The notes: generated from the sequence alone by a model not told the origin. A stretch of 34,370 nt of DNA from Methylobacterium sp. J-088 (GCF_022829295.1 NZ_JAKSYH010000061.1:1-34370); one strand, 5' to 3'. Shown: positions 16,345 to 25,422, numbered from the stretch's first letter. A program made the numbers and translations.

Positions 16345-16373
16345 CTTATGGCGGATGGGTCCGGCGAAGTCAA
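16345..16373 (-). promoter_or_regulatory. Promoter candidate for rpmH-rnpA-yidC-engB
   Basis: The minus strand shows -35 TTGACT (16373-16368), a 17-bp spacer and -10 CATAAG (16350-16345). It lies after the apt stop and before the terminator-like hairpin. No other sigma70-like pair is visible between the hairpin and rpmH. Confidence 0.45.
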
Positions 16374-16386
16374 CGTTTGGCGGGGC

Positions 16387-16932
16387 TCAATGACCCTCGA
16401 ATTGCATGAGGGTGCGCACCTCGACGCCCATGTCGCGCAGGCGTTGCGCGCCGCCGATCTCGGGCAGGTCGATCACGAAGCAGGCCGCCACGATCTCGGC
16501 GCCGATCTTCTGGAGCAGGTTCACGGCCGCGGTCGCGGTCCCACCTGTGGCGATCAAGTCGTCGACCAGCAACACCTTGTCGCCGGGCTTCACGGCATCG
16601 ACGTGAACCTCGATCTCGTCGGTGCCGTATTCCAGCGCGTAGGCGATCGAAACGGTCGTGTGCGGGAGCTTGCCCTTCTTGCGGATCGGCACGAAGCCCG
16701 AGGAGAGCTGGTGCGCGATGGCGCCACCCAGGATGAAGCCCCGCGCCTCGATGCCGGCGACCTGCTGGATCTGCCCGCCCGCATACGGATGCACCAGCGC
16801 GTCCACCGCCCGCCGGAACGCCCGCGGGTCGCTCAGCAGGGTGGTGATGTCGCGGAAGATGATGCCGGGCTTCGGATAGTCGGGAATCGAGCGGATCGAC
16901 TCCTTCAGCGCGACGTGGCGGCGGGCTTCCAT
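16387..16932 (-). CDS. apt: Adenine phosphoribosyltransferase
   Basis: Purine salvage enzyme converting adenine and PRPP to AMP. At 181 residues it has normal length. The PRPP-binding loop [14 protein letters not shown] is at residues 120-133. The N-terminal [18 protein letters not shown] and the [13 protein letters not shown] segment are APRT hallmarks. An intrinsic terminator follows. The gap upstream to suhB (160 bp) contains a palindromic repeat and the suhB 3' hairpin. Confidence 0.96.
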   Translation of the reverse strand: MEARRHVALKESIRSIPDYPKPGIIFRDITTLLSDPRAFRRAVDALVHPYAGGQIQQVAGIEARGFILGGAIAHQLSSGFVPIRKKGKLPHTTVSIAYALEYGTDEIEVHVDAVKPGDKVLLVDDLIATGGTATAAVNLLQKIGAEIVAACFVIDLPEIGGAQRLRDMGVEVRTLMQFEGH

Positions 16933-16996
16933 GCGTTCGGCCTTCCGTGAGGAACCGCGGGCTTAAAGCAGAAGCCCGACGCCCTGACCAGCGCAA

Positions 16997-17043
16997 GCAT
17001 CATCCCGAGAGGTGGTCACCGGCTCTCGGAAAAAAGATGATGC
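16997..17043. repeat. 47-bp double-palindrome element, copy A
   Basis: The outer ends GCATCATC and GATGATGC are inverted repeats. Inside, CCGAGAG (17005-17011) pairs with CTCTCGG (17023-17029), followed by a run of six A. Its total length of 47 bp and its plan match copy B at 25376-25422. Such intergenic hairpin elements are common in Hyphomicrobiales. The A-run reads as a T-run on the minus strand, downstream of suhB. Confidence 0.5.
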
Positions 17044-17053
17044 AGCATCAGCG

Positions 17054-17086
17054 GTTCGGGCATCGTCCCTGGGCCGATGCCCGAAC
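17054..17086 (-). terminator. Hairpin after suhB
   Basis: GTTCGGGCATCG (17054-17065) pairs perfectly with CGATGCCCGAAC (17075-17086), a 12-bp stem with a 9-nt loop, starting six bases after the suhB stop. A T6 run comes about 18 nt later on the minus strand, behind a second small palindrome (17038-17050). It is a probable terminator or mRNA 3'-end stabiliser. Confidence 0.6.
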
Positions 17087-17092
17087 TGAGAC

Positions 17093-17890
17093 TCAGGCCG
17101 CCTGGACCTTCTTGAGGAGGGCGAGGAGCTCCCGGTGCAGGCCCTCGTTGCCGGCAGCGACTGACCGCGGCGCCAGCGGCTCGGCCGCACCGTCCGCCGA
17201 GGTCACGAAGCCACCAGCTTCACGCACCAGGATCACACCGGCGGCGAAGTCGTAGGTCTGGAGGTCGCGCTCCCAGTAGGCATCGAGGCGCCCACAGGCG
17301 ACGTAGGCCAGGTCGAGGGCCGCCGAGCCCATCCGGCGGGTGCCGCCGGCCACGGCCATCACGGCGCCGAGCTCGCGCAGCAGGCGCGGATGGCTGCCGC
17401 GGCCGAGATAGGGCGTGCCGTAGCCGACCAGCGCGTCCGCCATGTCCTGGCGGCCGGAGACGCGCAGGCGCCGGTTGTTGAGATAGGCGCCCTTGCCGCG
17501 CTCGGCGACGAACAGCTCGTCCTTGATCGGATCGAAGATCACGCCGGCCACGATCTGGCCCTCGCGCTCCAGACCCACCGAGACCGCGAAATGCGGGACG
17601 CCGTGCAGGAAGTTCGAAGTCCCGTCGAGGGGATCGACGTGCCACGTGTGGCTCTTGTCGGTGCCCTCGATGATCCCGTTCTCCTCCAGCACGAGGCTGT
17701 AGCCGGGCCGCGCCTTCATCAGGGCGTCGCGCACCACCTCCTCAGCCTTGCGGTCGGCCGCCGAGACGAAGTCGCCCGGGCCTTTGCGCGAGACCTGGAG
17801 GTTCTCGACCTCGCCGAAGTCGCGGCGCAGGCCGCGGGCGGCCTTGCGCACGGCATCGACCATGACGGTCATGAGGGGTGAGGAGATCAT
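17093..17890 (-). CDS. suhB: Inositol-1-monophosphatase family protein
   Basis: A Mg2+-dependent phosphatase of the IMPase/SuhB family, 265 residues. Metal ligands are visible in LVLEENG (Glu69/Glu70) and WHVDPLDGTSNFLHG (Asp86 and Asp89 in the DPLDGT motif), and the C-terminal ligand Asp in TYDFAAGVILVREAGG. Substrates may be inositol phosphate or other sugar phosphates. In other bacteria SuhB also takes part in rRNA antitermination, which is family knowledge and not shown here. A strong 3' hairpin follows. It lies 165 bp downstream of hemA on the same strand. Confidence 0.93.
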   Translation of the reverse strand: MISSPLMTVMVDAVRKAARGLRRDFGEVENLQVSRKGPGDFVSAADRKAEEVVRDALMKARPGYSLVLEENGIIEGTDKSHTWHVDPLDGTSNFLHGVPHFAVSVGLEREGQIVAGVIFDPIKDELFVAERGKGAYLNNRRLRVSGRQDMADALVGYGTPYLGRGSHPRLLRELGAVMAVAGGTRRMGSAALDLAYVACGRLDAYWERDLQTYDFAAGVILVREAGGFVTSADGAAEPLAPRSVAAGNEGLHRELLALLKKVQAA

Positions 17891-18000
17891 TGGTTCGAGA
17901 CTTTTCGCAGGGGAGGCTTGGCGCCGTCGTTACAGGGCGGCGCCGGAAAAGACGAGATGGGGGCGGGAGATGGGTGGGGTGCCTGCGCGAGGGCGCCGAC

Positions 18001-18034
18001 TCACCCCCCTCCCCCGCACAGGGTGGAGGGAATG
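18001..18034. repeat. C/T-rich palindromic repeat between hemA and suhB
   Basis: The minus strand reads CCCTCCACCCTGTGCGGGGG followed by AGGGGGGTGAG, a diverged copy of the hairpin repeat at 31930-31966. It lies in the 165-bp gap after hemA. The rest of that gap (17891-18000) shows nothing identifiable. Confidence 0.5.
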
Positions 18035-18055
18035 GCGCGGCAAGCCTCGAAAAAA

Positions 18056-19351
18056 CTACTCCGCCGCCTCGACGAACACCGTCCCAGCCCGCGGCAGGTC
18101 CAGCGTCTCCCAGGTCTCGGTCAGCGCAGCCGTCAGGCGCGCGATATGCGCCGCATCGTGGAACGGCGAGGGCGTGATCCGCAGGCGCTCGGTCCCGCGC
18201 GGCACGGTCGGGTAGTTGATCGGCTGGATGTAGATACCGTGGCGCTCCAGCAGGTGGTCGGCGGCCGCCTTGCACAGCTCGGCATCGCCGACCATCACCG
18301 GCACGATGTGGGTCTCGGTCTCCAGCACCGGCAGCCCCGCCGCGCTCAGCGCCGCCTTGGTGGCCGCCGCCTGACGCTGGTGCGCCTCGCGCTCCGCTCG
18401 CGAATGCTTGAGATACCGCACCGAGGCCCGGGCCGCCGCCGCCACCGCGGGCGGCAGCGCAGTGGTAAAGATGAAGCCCGGCGCGAAGCTGCGCACCGCG
18501 TCGCAGAGCGCGGCCGAGCCCGTGATGTAGCCACCGACGCAGCCGAACCCCTTGGCCAGCGTGCCCTCGATCACGTCGATCCGATGCATCACCCCGTCGC
18601 GCTCGGCGATGCCGGCACCGCGCTCCCCGTAAAGGCCGACCGCGTGGACCTCGTCGAGATAGGTCATCGCCCCATAGCGGTCGGCGAGGTCGCAGATCGC
18701 GCCGATCGGCGCCACGTCGCCATCCATGGAATAGACCGACTCGAACAGGATCAGCTTGGGCCGGTCGCCGGCCTCGCGCAGCAGCACCTCCAAGTGCTGG
18801 ATGTCGTTATGGCGAAAGATCTTCTTCTCGCAGCCAGAGTGCCTCACGCCCTCGATCATCGAGTTGTGGTTTAAGGAGTCGGACAGGATCAAACAGTCCG
18901 GGATCAGCTTGGCGATGGTCGAGATGCCGGCTTGGTTCGATACGTAGCCCGAGGTGAAGACGAGGCCCGCTTCCTTGCCGTGCAGGTCGGCCAGTTCGCG
19001 CTCCAGATCGACCAGCGGCGAGGTGTTGCCCGCGATGTTGCGGGTGCCACCGGCGCCGACGCCGCAGCGGGCGGCGGTCTCGGTCATGGCGGCCACCACC
19101 TCCTTGTGCTGGCCCATGCCCAGATAATCGTTGGAGCACCACACGGTGATCTCGGCGGTCTTGCCGTCGGGCTGGCGCCACTTGGCGGTCGGGAACCGGC
19201 CGGAGATGCGCTCGATATCGGCGAAGACACGGTAGCGCCGCTCACCGTGGAGCTGATCGAGGGCGCCGCGGAAGTAGCGCTCGTAGCCGGACCCGGCGCG
19301 CGTCGAGCCCGTGGGGGCGAGCATCGGGCTGGGCATCCGGGTCACGGTCAT
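18056..19351 (-). CDS. hemA: 5-aminolevulinate synthase
   Basis: A PLP enzyme that condenses glycine and succinyl-CoA to 5-aminolevulinate, the first step of tetrapyrrole synthesis by the C4 (Shemin) route of alphaproteobacteria. At 431 residues it is about 20 longer than usual at the N-terminus; the conserved part begins at [21 protein letters not shown]. The PLP lysine is Lys267 in GTLAKGFG, and the cofactor-binding Asp233 is in YLDEVHAVG. Glycine-rich [13 protein letters not shown] (98-110) is also typical. AAGGA six bases before the ATG supports this start. It is divergent from the small gene at 19666. Confidence 0.96.
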   Translation of the reverse strand: MTVTRMPSPMLAPTGSTRAGSGYERYFRGALDQLHGERRYRVFADIERISGRFPTAKWRQPDGKTAEITVWCSNDYLGMGQHKEVVAAMTETAARCGVGAGGTRNIAGNTSPLVDLERELADLHGKEAGLVFTSGYVSNQAGISTIAKLIPDCLILSDSLNHNSMIEGVRHSGCEKKIFRHNDIQHLEVLLREAGDRPKLILFESVYSMDGDVAPIGAICDLADRYGAMTYLDEVHAVGLYGERGAGIAERDGVMHRIDVIEGTLAKGFGCVGGYITGSAALCDAVRSFAPGFIFTTALPPAVAAAARASVRYLKHSRAEREAHQRQAAATKAALSAAGLPVLETETHIVPVMVGDAELCKAAADHLLERHGIYIQPINYPTVPRGTERLRITPSPFHDAAHIARLTAALTETWETLDLPRAGTVFVEAAE

Positions 19352-19450
19352 CGAGCGTCCTTCGCGTGTTCGGCCGCGCGGGCAGCGCCAATCGGCGCCG
19401 GGGTCCCGCGATCAAGGTCCGGCCTCGGTCAGTCCTTCGCGTGAGGGGGC

Positions 19451-19480
19451 AAGATACGCGCGGATCTGGAATTGGTTCAA
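19451..19480 (-). promoter_or_regulatory. Promoter candidate for hemA
   Basis: The minus strand has TTGAAC (19480-19475), an 18-bp spacer and TATCTT (19456-19451), about 95 bp upstream of the hemA start. It is a fair sigma70-like match. I see no clear FNR/FixK palindrome. The rest of the 314-bp gap 19352-19665 shows only a weak 6-bp hairpin (TGCCCT/AGGGCA). Confidence 0.35.
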
Positions 19481-19665
19481 GGTAAGGTTCCGGCATCTCT
19501 GCCCTGCATCCGTTGAGAGGGCAGGCCGGACGCGCTAGCGTTGCACCGGTCTCGTACGCCTCAATAGGGTGCCCGTTCCTTGCGTCTCTCGCTCTCGTCC
19601 TTCGCCACCGGCGTTTTTCGCCGCGCCGGGCCTCCCCCGTCTTCCCGGCGACGAAGGGTCGCGCG

Positions 19666-19845
19666 GTGACGGACGGCAAGAATGTCCGCGCCGAACGGCT
19701 GAAGGCCGCGCTCCGGGAGAATCTGCGGCGCCGGAAGATGCAGGGCCGGGGGCGCGCCGAGGCACAGCCGGCGGCCGACGCGGATCAGACCCACGGGAAT
19801 AACGCCGATTCGAGCGGTCCTGATTCCGACAAATCCGGTCTATAG
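19666..19845 (+). CDS. Small basic hypothetical protein upstream of murA
   Basis: A 59-residue protein beginning at a GTG (VTDGKNVRAERLKAALREN), with GAAGGG seven bases upstream. The first 30 residues are a basic helix (RLKAALRENLRRRKMQGRGR) and the rest is hydrophilic and probably disordered. Similar short Arg/Lys-rich proteins sit ahead of murA in other alphaproteobacteria, by memory. It ends 84 bp before murA on the same strand and is likely cotranscribed. The frame stays open upstream to 19513, but that part does not look like protein. Function unknown. Confidence 0.7.
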   Translation: MTDGKNVRAERLKAALRENLRRRKMQGRGRAEAQPAADADQTHGNNADSSGPDSDKSGL

Positions 19846-19929
19846 GCCACGGCCAAGTCTGGGCGCTGCGGCGCCCGCGAGGATTACGGCCGGCCGCGCG
19901 CCAGGAGGTGCGCCGCCCGAGGACACAGC

Positions 19930-21219
19930 ATGGACCGCATCCACATCACCGGCGGCGTGCCGCTCAACGGCATCATCCCGATCTCGGGCGCCAAGAACGC
20001 GGCGCTGCCACTGATGATCGCGAGCTTGCTCACCGGCGAGACGCTGGAGCTGATCAATGTGCCGCGGCTCGCCGACATCGCGGCCCTGACGCGGATCCTC
20101 GGCAATCACGGCGTCGATCACATGGTGGTCGGAAAGCGCCCTGGGCAGACTACCGAGACCGGCCAGACCATCCGGCTCACCGCGTCCAACGTCATCGACA
20201 CCACCGCCCCCTACGAGCTGGTCTCGACCATGCGGGCGAGCTTCTGGGTGATCGCACCGCTGCTCGCCCGGTTCGGCGAGGCGAAGGTCTCGCTGCCGGG
20301 CGGCTGCGCCATCGGGACCCGGCCGGTCGATCTGCTGATCATGGCGCTGGAAAAGCTCGGCGCCGAGATCGAGATCGACGCCGGCTACGTTGTCGCCCGC
20401 ACCAAGAACGGCCTGCGTGGCGCCGAGATCACCTTCCCGAAGGTCACGGTGGGCGGCACCCACGTGGCGCTGATGGCCGCCGCGCTGGCCTACGGCACGA
20501 CGGTGATCGAGAACGCCGCCCGGGAACCCGAGGTGGTCGACCTCGCCGAGTGCCTGAACAAGATGGGCGCCAAGATCCGCGGCGCCGGCACGCCCCATAT
20601 CGAGATCGAGGGCGTGGCGCGGCTCGGTGGCGCCCGGCACGCGGTGCTGCCCGACCGGATCGAGACCGGCACCTACGCCATGGCGGTGGCGATGGCGGGC
20701 GGCGACGTGGTGCTGAAGGATACGCGGGCCGAATTGCTGCATGCGGCCCTCGACGTCCTGTCCACGACGGGCGCCGAGATCAGCTCGGTCGAGGGTGGCA
20801 TCCGGGTGCGCCGCAACGGCGCCGGCATCGCGGCGGTCGATGTCACCACCGATCCGTTCCCGGGCTTTCCCACCGATCTGCAGGCGCAGTTCATGGCGCT
20901 GATGACGCTGGCCAAGGGCCAGTCGCATATCCGCGAGACGATCTTCGAGAACCGGTTCATGCACGTGCAGGAACTGGCCCGCCTCGGCGCGAAGATCCGG
21001 CTGGACGGCGACCTCGCCATCGTGGAGGGCGTCGAGCGGCTGAAGGGCGCGCCCGTGATGGCTACCGACCTGCGCGCCTCGGTCTCCCTGGTGATCGCCG
21101 GGCTCGCCGCCGAGGGCGAAACCCAGATCAACCGGGTCTACCACCTCGACCGCGGTTTCGAGGCCTTGGAGGCCAAGCTCGGCCGCTGCGGTGCGCAGAT
21201 CGAGCGGGTGCGGGCTTGA
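19930..21219 (+). CDS. murA: UDP-N-acetylglucosamine 1-carboxyvinyltransferase
   Basis: The first committed enzyme of peptidoglycan synthesis, which transfers enolpyruvate from PEP to UDP-GlcNAc in the cytoplasm. At 429 residues it has family length. Substrate-binding Lys22-Asn23 lie in SGAKNAALP. The PEP- and fosfomycin-reactive cysteine is Cys126 in [15 protein letters not shown], so the enzyme is of the fosfomycin-sensitive type at that position. [18 protein letters not shown] near residue 307 is another hallmark. GAGGA a few bases upstream supports the start. Confidence 0.97.
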   Translation: MDRIHITGGVPLNGIIPISGAKNAALPLMIASLLTGETLELINVPRLADIAALTRILGNHGVDHMVVGKRPGQTTETGQTIRLTASNVIDTTAPYELVSTMRASFWVIAPLLARFGEAKVSLPGGCAIGTRPVDLLIMALEKLGAEIEIDAGYVVARTKNGLRGAEITFPKVTVGGTHVALMAAALAYGTTVIENAAREPEVVDLAECLNKMGAKIRGAGTPHIEIEGVARLGGARHAVLPDRIETGTYAMAVAMAGGDVVLKDTRAELLHAALDVLSTTGAEISSVEGGIRVRRNGAGIAAVDVTTDPFPGFPTDLQAQFMALMTLAKGQSHIRETIFENRFMHVQELARLGAKIRLDGDLAIVEGVERLKGAPVMATDLRASVSLVIAGLAAEGETQINRVYHLDRGFEALEAKLGRCGAQIERVRA

Positions 21220-21301
21220 AGCCGACCTGATCCCCGCCGACGACGCAACACGCCTTGAGACACGTCTTGTTTCCATTCCGGGAACACAATTGCGTTCGGG
21301 T

Positions 21302-21603
21302 GTGAACGTCGTGGCGCGCTCCGCCCGGGTGGCTTTCTGGAAGTGGTACCCTCGGTCGGAGGTGCCACTCAGAACGGGGTACGATCACGTTGCGAAGTCG
21401 CGCTGGACCGGCCCCGCCGACATCAAATCGGCGTTCGGCAGTTCAGTCGATTTCATCGGCGACAATCGAATCATCTTCGATATAGGCGGCAACAAACACC
21501 CTCTGATCATCAGAGTGTCTTACACGAGGCGTGCCGGATTAAGTTCATCGGCACCCACAGCGAGTACGATTCCGTCGATTCGCTCATCGTCGCGGTCAGA
21601 TGA
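21302..21603 (+). pseudogene. higB: HigB-type mRNA interferase toxin, frameshifted
   Basis: The first part (GTG 21302 to about 21530) encodes a HigB N-terminus (VARSARVAFWKWYPRSEVPL, WTGPADIKSAFGS, DNRIIFDIGGNKHPLIIRVSY). The rest of the family sequence, IKFIGTHSEYDSVDSL, continues in another frame up to the stop at 21601-21603. The two parts join if one base is missing near 21525-21540 (about TACACGAGGCGTGCCGG); the spacing between VSY and IKFIGTH is 14 nt where 15 would keep the frame. Without correction the protein runs on in the wrong frame to 21721. The stop of the correct frame overlaps the antitoxin ATG, as in intact pairs. It is either inactivated, a sequencing error, or read by a -1 shift. 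Confidence 0.8.
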
Positions 21604-21998
21604 TGCAGGGCATCGCGGATACGACGCAGCACGCAAGGCCGGTTGGGAATGTCAGGCCCATCCGCACGCCTGCGGATCATCGCTGGGCACTTGCGAAAGT
21701 CGATCGCTACTTCGCGCATAAGCCGGCAGTCGGGACACCAGACGGCGACCGGCTCGAGGTTCTTCTCACCCTGATCGCCGCGGCAGATCCGGTCGAGATC
21801 CTGCATGTCGCCATCACCGATCGGGGCCGCTCGCAAAGCGCGTTGGCCCACCTGCTCGGCTCGCGGGCGCGCGCATCCGAGATCCTGAACCGGAAGCGGG
21901 CGCTGAGCCTGGGCCAGATCCGGGCGATCAGCGCGGCCTGGAACCTGCCGATCGCGTTGCTGGCAGCCCCGTACCGCCTGGAGGACAACGCGGCCTGA
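21600..21998 (+). CDS. higA: HigA-type antitoxin
   Basis: A 132-residue HigA-family (COG5499-like) antitoxin with a C-terminal helix-turn-helix of Xre type (SQSALAHLLGSRARASEILNRKRALSLGQIRAISAAWNLP; SRARASEILNRKR is the recognition part). It would bind and neutralise HigB and repress its own operon. The ATG at 21600 overlaps the toxin stop (ATGA); a second ATG follows immediately. The partner toxin gene is frameshifted, while the antitoxin reading frame is intact. Convergent with the next gene 26 bp away. Confidence 0.88.
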   Translation: MMQGIADTTQHARPVGNVRPIRTPADHRWALAKVDRYFAHKPAVGTPDGDRLEVLLTLIAAADPVEILHVAITDRGRSQSALAHLLGSRARASEILNRKRALSLGQIRAISAAWNLPIALLAAPYRLEDNAA

Positions 21999-22024
21999 GC
22001 GAGCGTTCAGCCGGCCGGATCCCT

Positions 22025-22414
22025 TCAGTCGCCGATCTGCCCGCGCTTGTAGCCGAAGCCCGGGATCTCGCAGCCGCAGGGCGCCCCGGGCGGTCTGGCC
22101 GGCGCCGGGCATGTCCCGCGGGATGTGATGCAGCTGCTGTCGTCCCACCGGCGGCGCGCGTCGGGGTCCCGATACCGGGGTCGATCGTAGGCGCCGTAGG
22201 GCGGCGGCGGGGGCGGCGGAATGTTCCAGTCATCGTCCGCCGCCGGCGGCGGCGGGGGCCGGTGGCGCGGCCTGGGCGCGTACTCGTAGCGGCCCAGCCC
22301 GGGCTCTCCGTACATGTAGACTTTCGCATCCGGCCCGACCTGAGCGCTTGCCGGGCCTGCGAGCATAGCCAGTGTCAGGGCGGCCAAGGCCGCGTGCGTG
22401 ATCCGCTTGTCCAT
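22025..22414 (-). CDS. Exported proline-rich hypothetical protein
   Basis: A 129-residue protein with a signal peptide (ALAALTLAMLAGPASA, cut before QVG near residue 25). The mature part has two polyproline stretches (RPPPPPA and IPPPPPPPYG) and four cysteines near the C-terminus (SSCITSRGTC, APCGCE), which suggests a disulfide-bonded periplasmic or surface protein. No domain recognised. It faces higA tail to tail. Confidence 0.75.
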   Translation of the reverse strand: MDKRITHAALAALTLAMLAGPASAQVGPDAKVYMYGEPGLGRYEYAPRPRHRPPPPPAADDDWNIPPPPPPPYGAYDRPRYRDPDARRRWDDSSCITSRGTCPAPARPPGAPCGCEIPGFGYKRGQIGD

Positions 22415-22622
22415 CCCATCCTGCCTCGACTCGCTGGCCGGGATCCTGCGCGCCGGTGCTGGCGCGAACCTGTGCCGCGGTGACGACGCGGCGGGATCGT
22501 GTTCATGGCTGCGGCCGTTGCCCCGGCGGGGTGGTGCCGCTACCTACGCCCTGCCGCGCAGTCCCGCTCTGCGCCCCCGCTGCCCTCCCACCCGCGCATT
22601 CCGTGTTCCCGAGGACCCTGTC

Positions 22623-23072
22623 ATGGAGCTGCTCAGGCTCGCCGCCCTCGACGCCGAGGACCTGACCGTGATCTCCGCGCATCTTCAGGACGCGATCCTG
22701 CGGCCGGAGGATCTGACTTACCTCGCCGGCGAGCAGCGGTTCCTGATGGTCGCGCGGCGCTTCGACTGGACGCCCGACGTGCCGCCCCGGCGGCGGCTGG
22801 CCGGGCTGCACATCGAGCGCGTCCTGACCGTGAAGACGCGGGGGCTCAGCCAGGACGATGCGATGCCCATGAGCCTGCTCGCCCTGACCTTCACGCCGAC
22901 CGACACGCCCTCGGGCCTGATCGATCTCGTCTTCTCCGGGGGGGCGGCGGTGCGGCTGGAGGTCGAGTGCATCGAGGTCCGGATGAAGGATCTCGGCCCG
23001 GTCTGGGAGGCAGCCACACGACCCGGTCACGATGTCGACCGGCCGGACGTGGCCCCCGGCACAGCGGCCTGA
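22623..23072 (+). CDS. DUF2948 family protein
   Basis: A 149-residue soluble protein of the DUF2948 family, function unknown. Family features are LRLAALDAEDLTVISAHLQDA at the N-terminus, the FLMVARRFDW segment near 40 and GGAAVRLEVECIEVRMKDLGP toward the end. GAGGA seven bases before the ATG supports the start. In alphaproteobacteria this family usually sits directly before hisD, as here (20 bp gap), but no link to histidine synthesis is known to me. Confidence 0.88.
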   Translation: MELLRLAALDAEDLTVISAHLQDAILRPEDLTYLAGEQRFLMVARRFDWTPDVPPRRRLAGLHIERVLTVKTRGLSQDDAMPMSLLALTFTPTDTPSGLIDLVFSGGAAVRLEVECIEVRMKDLGPVWEAATRPGHDVDRPDVAPGTAA

Positions 23073-23091
23073 GAGGAGACGGAGAAATCTG

Positions 23092-24387
23092 ATGGTCCGG
23101 CTCGATAGCAGCGATCCGCATTTTGCCGCCGATTTCGCGCGGCTCCTCACGGTCAAGCGCGAGATCGCCGAGGACGTGGATGAGGCCGTGCGCAGTATCA
23201 TCGGTGACGTCGTCGCCCGGGGCGATGACGCCCTGGTGGATTATACGCGCCGCTTCGACCGGCGCGGCCCGGACTTCGCGGCCGCACATCTCCGGGTGAC
23301 CGACGCGGAGATCGCCGCGGCGGTCGCGGCCTGCCCGTCCGAATCCCTGGAAGCCCTACGCCTCGCCGCGGAGCGGATCGAAAGCTTCCACGCCGCCCAG
23401 AGGCCGACCGATCACCGCGCCACCGACGCGCTCGGCGTCACCGCCGGCTGGCGCTGGACGGCGCTGGAATCGGTCGGCCTCTACGTCCCGGGCGGAACGG
23501 CGAGCTATCCCTCCTCGGTGCTGATGAACGCGCTCCCGGCCCGGGTCGCCGGCGTGCCGCGCGTCGTCATGGTGGTGCCGACCCCGGACGGTCAGATGAA
23601 CCCGCTGGTGCTCGCCGCCGCGCAGCTCGCCGGCGTCCACGAGGTCTACCGGGTCGGCGGCGCCCAGGCGGTGGCCGCCCTTGCCTACGGCACCGCCACC
23701 ATCGCGCCGGTCGCCAAGATCGTCGGCCCCGGCAATGCCTGGGTGGCGGCGGCCAAGCGCCGGGTGTTCGGTCAGGTCGGCATCGACATGATCGCCGGTC
23801 CCTCAGAGGTGCTGATCCTGGCCGACGGCCACGCCAACCCGGATTGGATCGCCGCCGACCTCCTGGCCCAGGCCGAGCACGACGTGGCAGCCCAGGCGAT
23901 CCTGATTACCGACAGCACCGAGCTCGCCGGGGCCGTCGAGGGGGCCGTCGAACGGGCGCTGACCACCCTCCCCCGCCGCGAGATCGCCCGGGCGAGCTGG
24001 CGCGACTACGGCGCGATCGTTCGCGTGCGCGATCTCGAAGAAGCGGTGCCCCTCGTCGACCGGCTCGCCCCGGAGCACCTCGAAATCGAGACGCAGGATG
24101 CCGAAGCCCTGGCCGCCAAGGTCCGCAACGCAGGGGCGATCTTCCTCGGCTCGCACACGCCAGAGGCGATCGGCGATTACGTCGGCGGGCCCAATCACGT
24201 CCTGCCGACCGCGCGCTCGGCCCGGTTCTCCTCGGGGCTCGGGGTGTTGGATTTCATGAAGCGGACCACGATTCTCGCCTGCACGCCAGAGAGCTTGCGG
24301 GCGCTCGGCCCGGCGGCGATAAGCCTCGGCCGGTCGGAGGGCCTGGAGGGGCATGCCCGCTCCGTCGCGATCCGGTTGAACCTGTGA
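23092..24387 (+). CDS. hisD: Histidinol dehydrogenase
   Basis: A zinc enzyme catalysing the last two oxidations of histidine synthesis, L-histidinol to L-histidine with two NAD+. 431 residues from the ATG at 23092, preceded by GGAG; the frame also opens at 23032 inside the previous gene. Signature [19 protein letters not shown] and [14 protein letters not shown] are present. The catalytic Glu-His pair is in LAPEHLE (about 326-327), and metal-binding residues lie in [21 protein letters not shown]. Start of an operon with the UPF0262 and phosphatase genes. Confidence 0.96.
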   Translation: MVRLDSSDPHFAADFARLLTVKREIAEDVDEAVRSIIGDVVARGDDALVDYTRRFDRRGPDFAAAHLRVTDAEIAAAVAACPSESLEALRLAAERIESFHAAQRPTDHRATDALGVTAGWRWTALESVGLYVPGGTASYPSSVLMNALPARVAGVPRVVMVVPTPDGQMNPLVLAAAQLAGVHEVYRVGGAQAVAALAYGTATIAPVAKIVGPGNAWVAAAKRRVFGQVGIDMIAGPSEVLILADGHANPDWIAADLLAQAEHDVAAQAILITDSTELAGAVEGAVERALTTLPRREIARASWRDYGAIVRVRDLEEAVPLVDRLAPEHLEIETQDAEALAAKVRNAGAIFLGSHTPEAIGDYVGGPNHVLPTARSARFSSGLGVLDFMKRTTILACTPESLRALGPAAISLGRSEGLEGHARSVAIRLNL

Positions 24388-24397
24388 GGGGATGGGG

Positions 24398-24880
24398 ATG
24401 GCGGAGAAGCAGCGTGGGCCGAACCGCCTCGCGAAGGTGAGCCTCGACGAGGCCTCCATCGCCCGCGGCAACCCGGATCAGGAGCACGAGCGGGCGATCG
24501 CGCTGTTCGACATCCTGGAGGACAATGTCTTCACCATCCCGGGTCGGGAGGGGCCTTATGCGCTGACGCTGGGGCTGGTGGAGAACAAGCTGTCCTTCGC
24601 GATCACCACGGTGGACGGTGAGCCGGTGATCACGCACCTCCTGTCGCTGACACCGTTCCGGCGGGTGATCCGCGACTACGAGATGATCTGCGAGAGCTAC
24701 TACAACGCGATCCGCACCGCCTCGCCCTCGCAGATCGAGGCGATCGACATGGGCCGGCGGGGCCTGCACAACGAGGCGTCGGAGACGCTCAAGCAGCGCC
24801 TCGAGGGCAAGGTCGATCTCGACCACGATACGGCGCGCCGCCTGTTCACCCTGATCTTCGCCCTGCACTGGAAGGGCTAG
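24398..24880 (+). CDS. UPF0262 family protein
   Basis: About 160 residues, soluble, of the alphaproteobacterial UPF0262 family with no known function. Recognisable stretches are [15 protein letters not shown], the [15 protein letters not shown] block and [22 protein letters not shown]. Two ATGs six bases apart (24392 and 24398) follow hisD; the second has GAGGGG at better spacing. Position between hisD and a low-molecular-weight tyrosine phosphatase is conserved in the class. Confidence 0.9.
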   Translation: MAEKQRGPNRLAKVSLDEASIARGNPDQEHERAIALFDILEDNVFTIPGREGPYALTLGLVENKLSFAITTVDGEPVITHLLSLTPFRRVIRDYEMICESYYNAIRTASPSQIEAIDMGRRGLHNEASETLKQRLEGKVDLDHDTARRLFTLIFALHWKG

Positions 24881-24903
24881 GGCGCCTCCCGCGCCGACCG
24901 GCG

Positions 24904-25374
24904 ATGGCGGAGTTCCCTCCCGAGACCACCCCGAAGAAGCGGCGGGTCCAGTCCGTCCTGTTCATGTGCAACTTCAACGCCGTGCGCTCCGCCGCGGCGG
25001 AGGCGATCGCGCGCGCCTATTTCGGCAAGTCCACCTATGTTCAGTCGGCCGGCGTGCGCTCGGGCGAGCCCACCGATCCCTTCATGATCGCGGCCCTCGA
25101 CGAGATCGGGATCGACGCGAGCCGCCACCGGCCCCGCACCATCGAGGAGTTGGAGGACTGGGAGGGGCTGAACTTCGACCTGATCATCACCCTGGCGCCG
25201 GAGGCTCATCACCGGGCCCTTGCCCTGACCCACACGCTCGCGGCCGATGTCGAGTACTGGCCGACCCCAGACCCGACGCTGGTGCAGGAAGCCTCGCGCG
25301 AGCAAAGACTCGAGGCCTATCGGGACGTCCGCGACGGACTGACCCGGCGGATCAAGGCCCGTTTGAAAGCCTAG
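24904..25374 (+). CDS. Low-molecular-weight tyrosine phosphatase family protein
   Basis: A 156-residue member of the LMW-PTP/ArsC-like fold. The P-loop C-X5-R is CNFNAVR at residues 22-28 followed by Ser29, which differs from the common CxGNICRS loop but keeps the nucleophile and the arginine. The general-acid aspartate is probably Asp123 in YWPTPDPT. It could dephosphorylate a protein or a small molecule; arsenate reductase activity is less likely without the extra cysteines of ArsC. Third gene of the hisD operon, 23 bp after UPF0262. A palindromic element begins right after its stop. Confidence 0.88.
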   Translation: MAEFPPETTPKKRRVQSVLFMCNFNAVRSAAAEAIARAYFGKSTYVQSAGVRSGEPTDPFMIAALDEIGIDASRHRPRTIEELEDWEGLNFDLIITLAPEAHHRALALTHTLAADVEYWPTPDPTLVQEASREQRLEAYRDVRDGLTRRIKARLKA

Positions 25375-25375
25375 T

Positions 25376-25422
25376 GCATCGATCCAGACGGAGGCGTCAG
25401 CCGAGTCTGGAAAAATTGATGC
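25376..25422. repeat. 47-bp double-palindrome element, copy B
   Basis: GCATC at the left and GATGC at the right form the ends. Inside, CCAGAC (25384-25389) pairs with GTCTGG (25405-25410), followed by AAAAATT. Length and plan equal copy A (16997-17043), while the inner stem sequences differ in a way that keeps pairing. It starts one base after the phosphatase stop and may serve as its 3' hairpin. Confidence 0.5.

Noticed and set aside
21497..21515. Palindrome CTCTGATCATCAGAG inside higB
   Set aside because: It falls in well-matching HigB coding sequence (GGNKHPLIIRVSY), so coding explains it; an operator there would be unusual.
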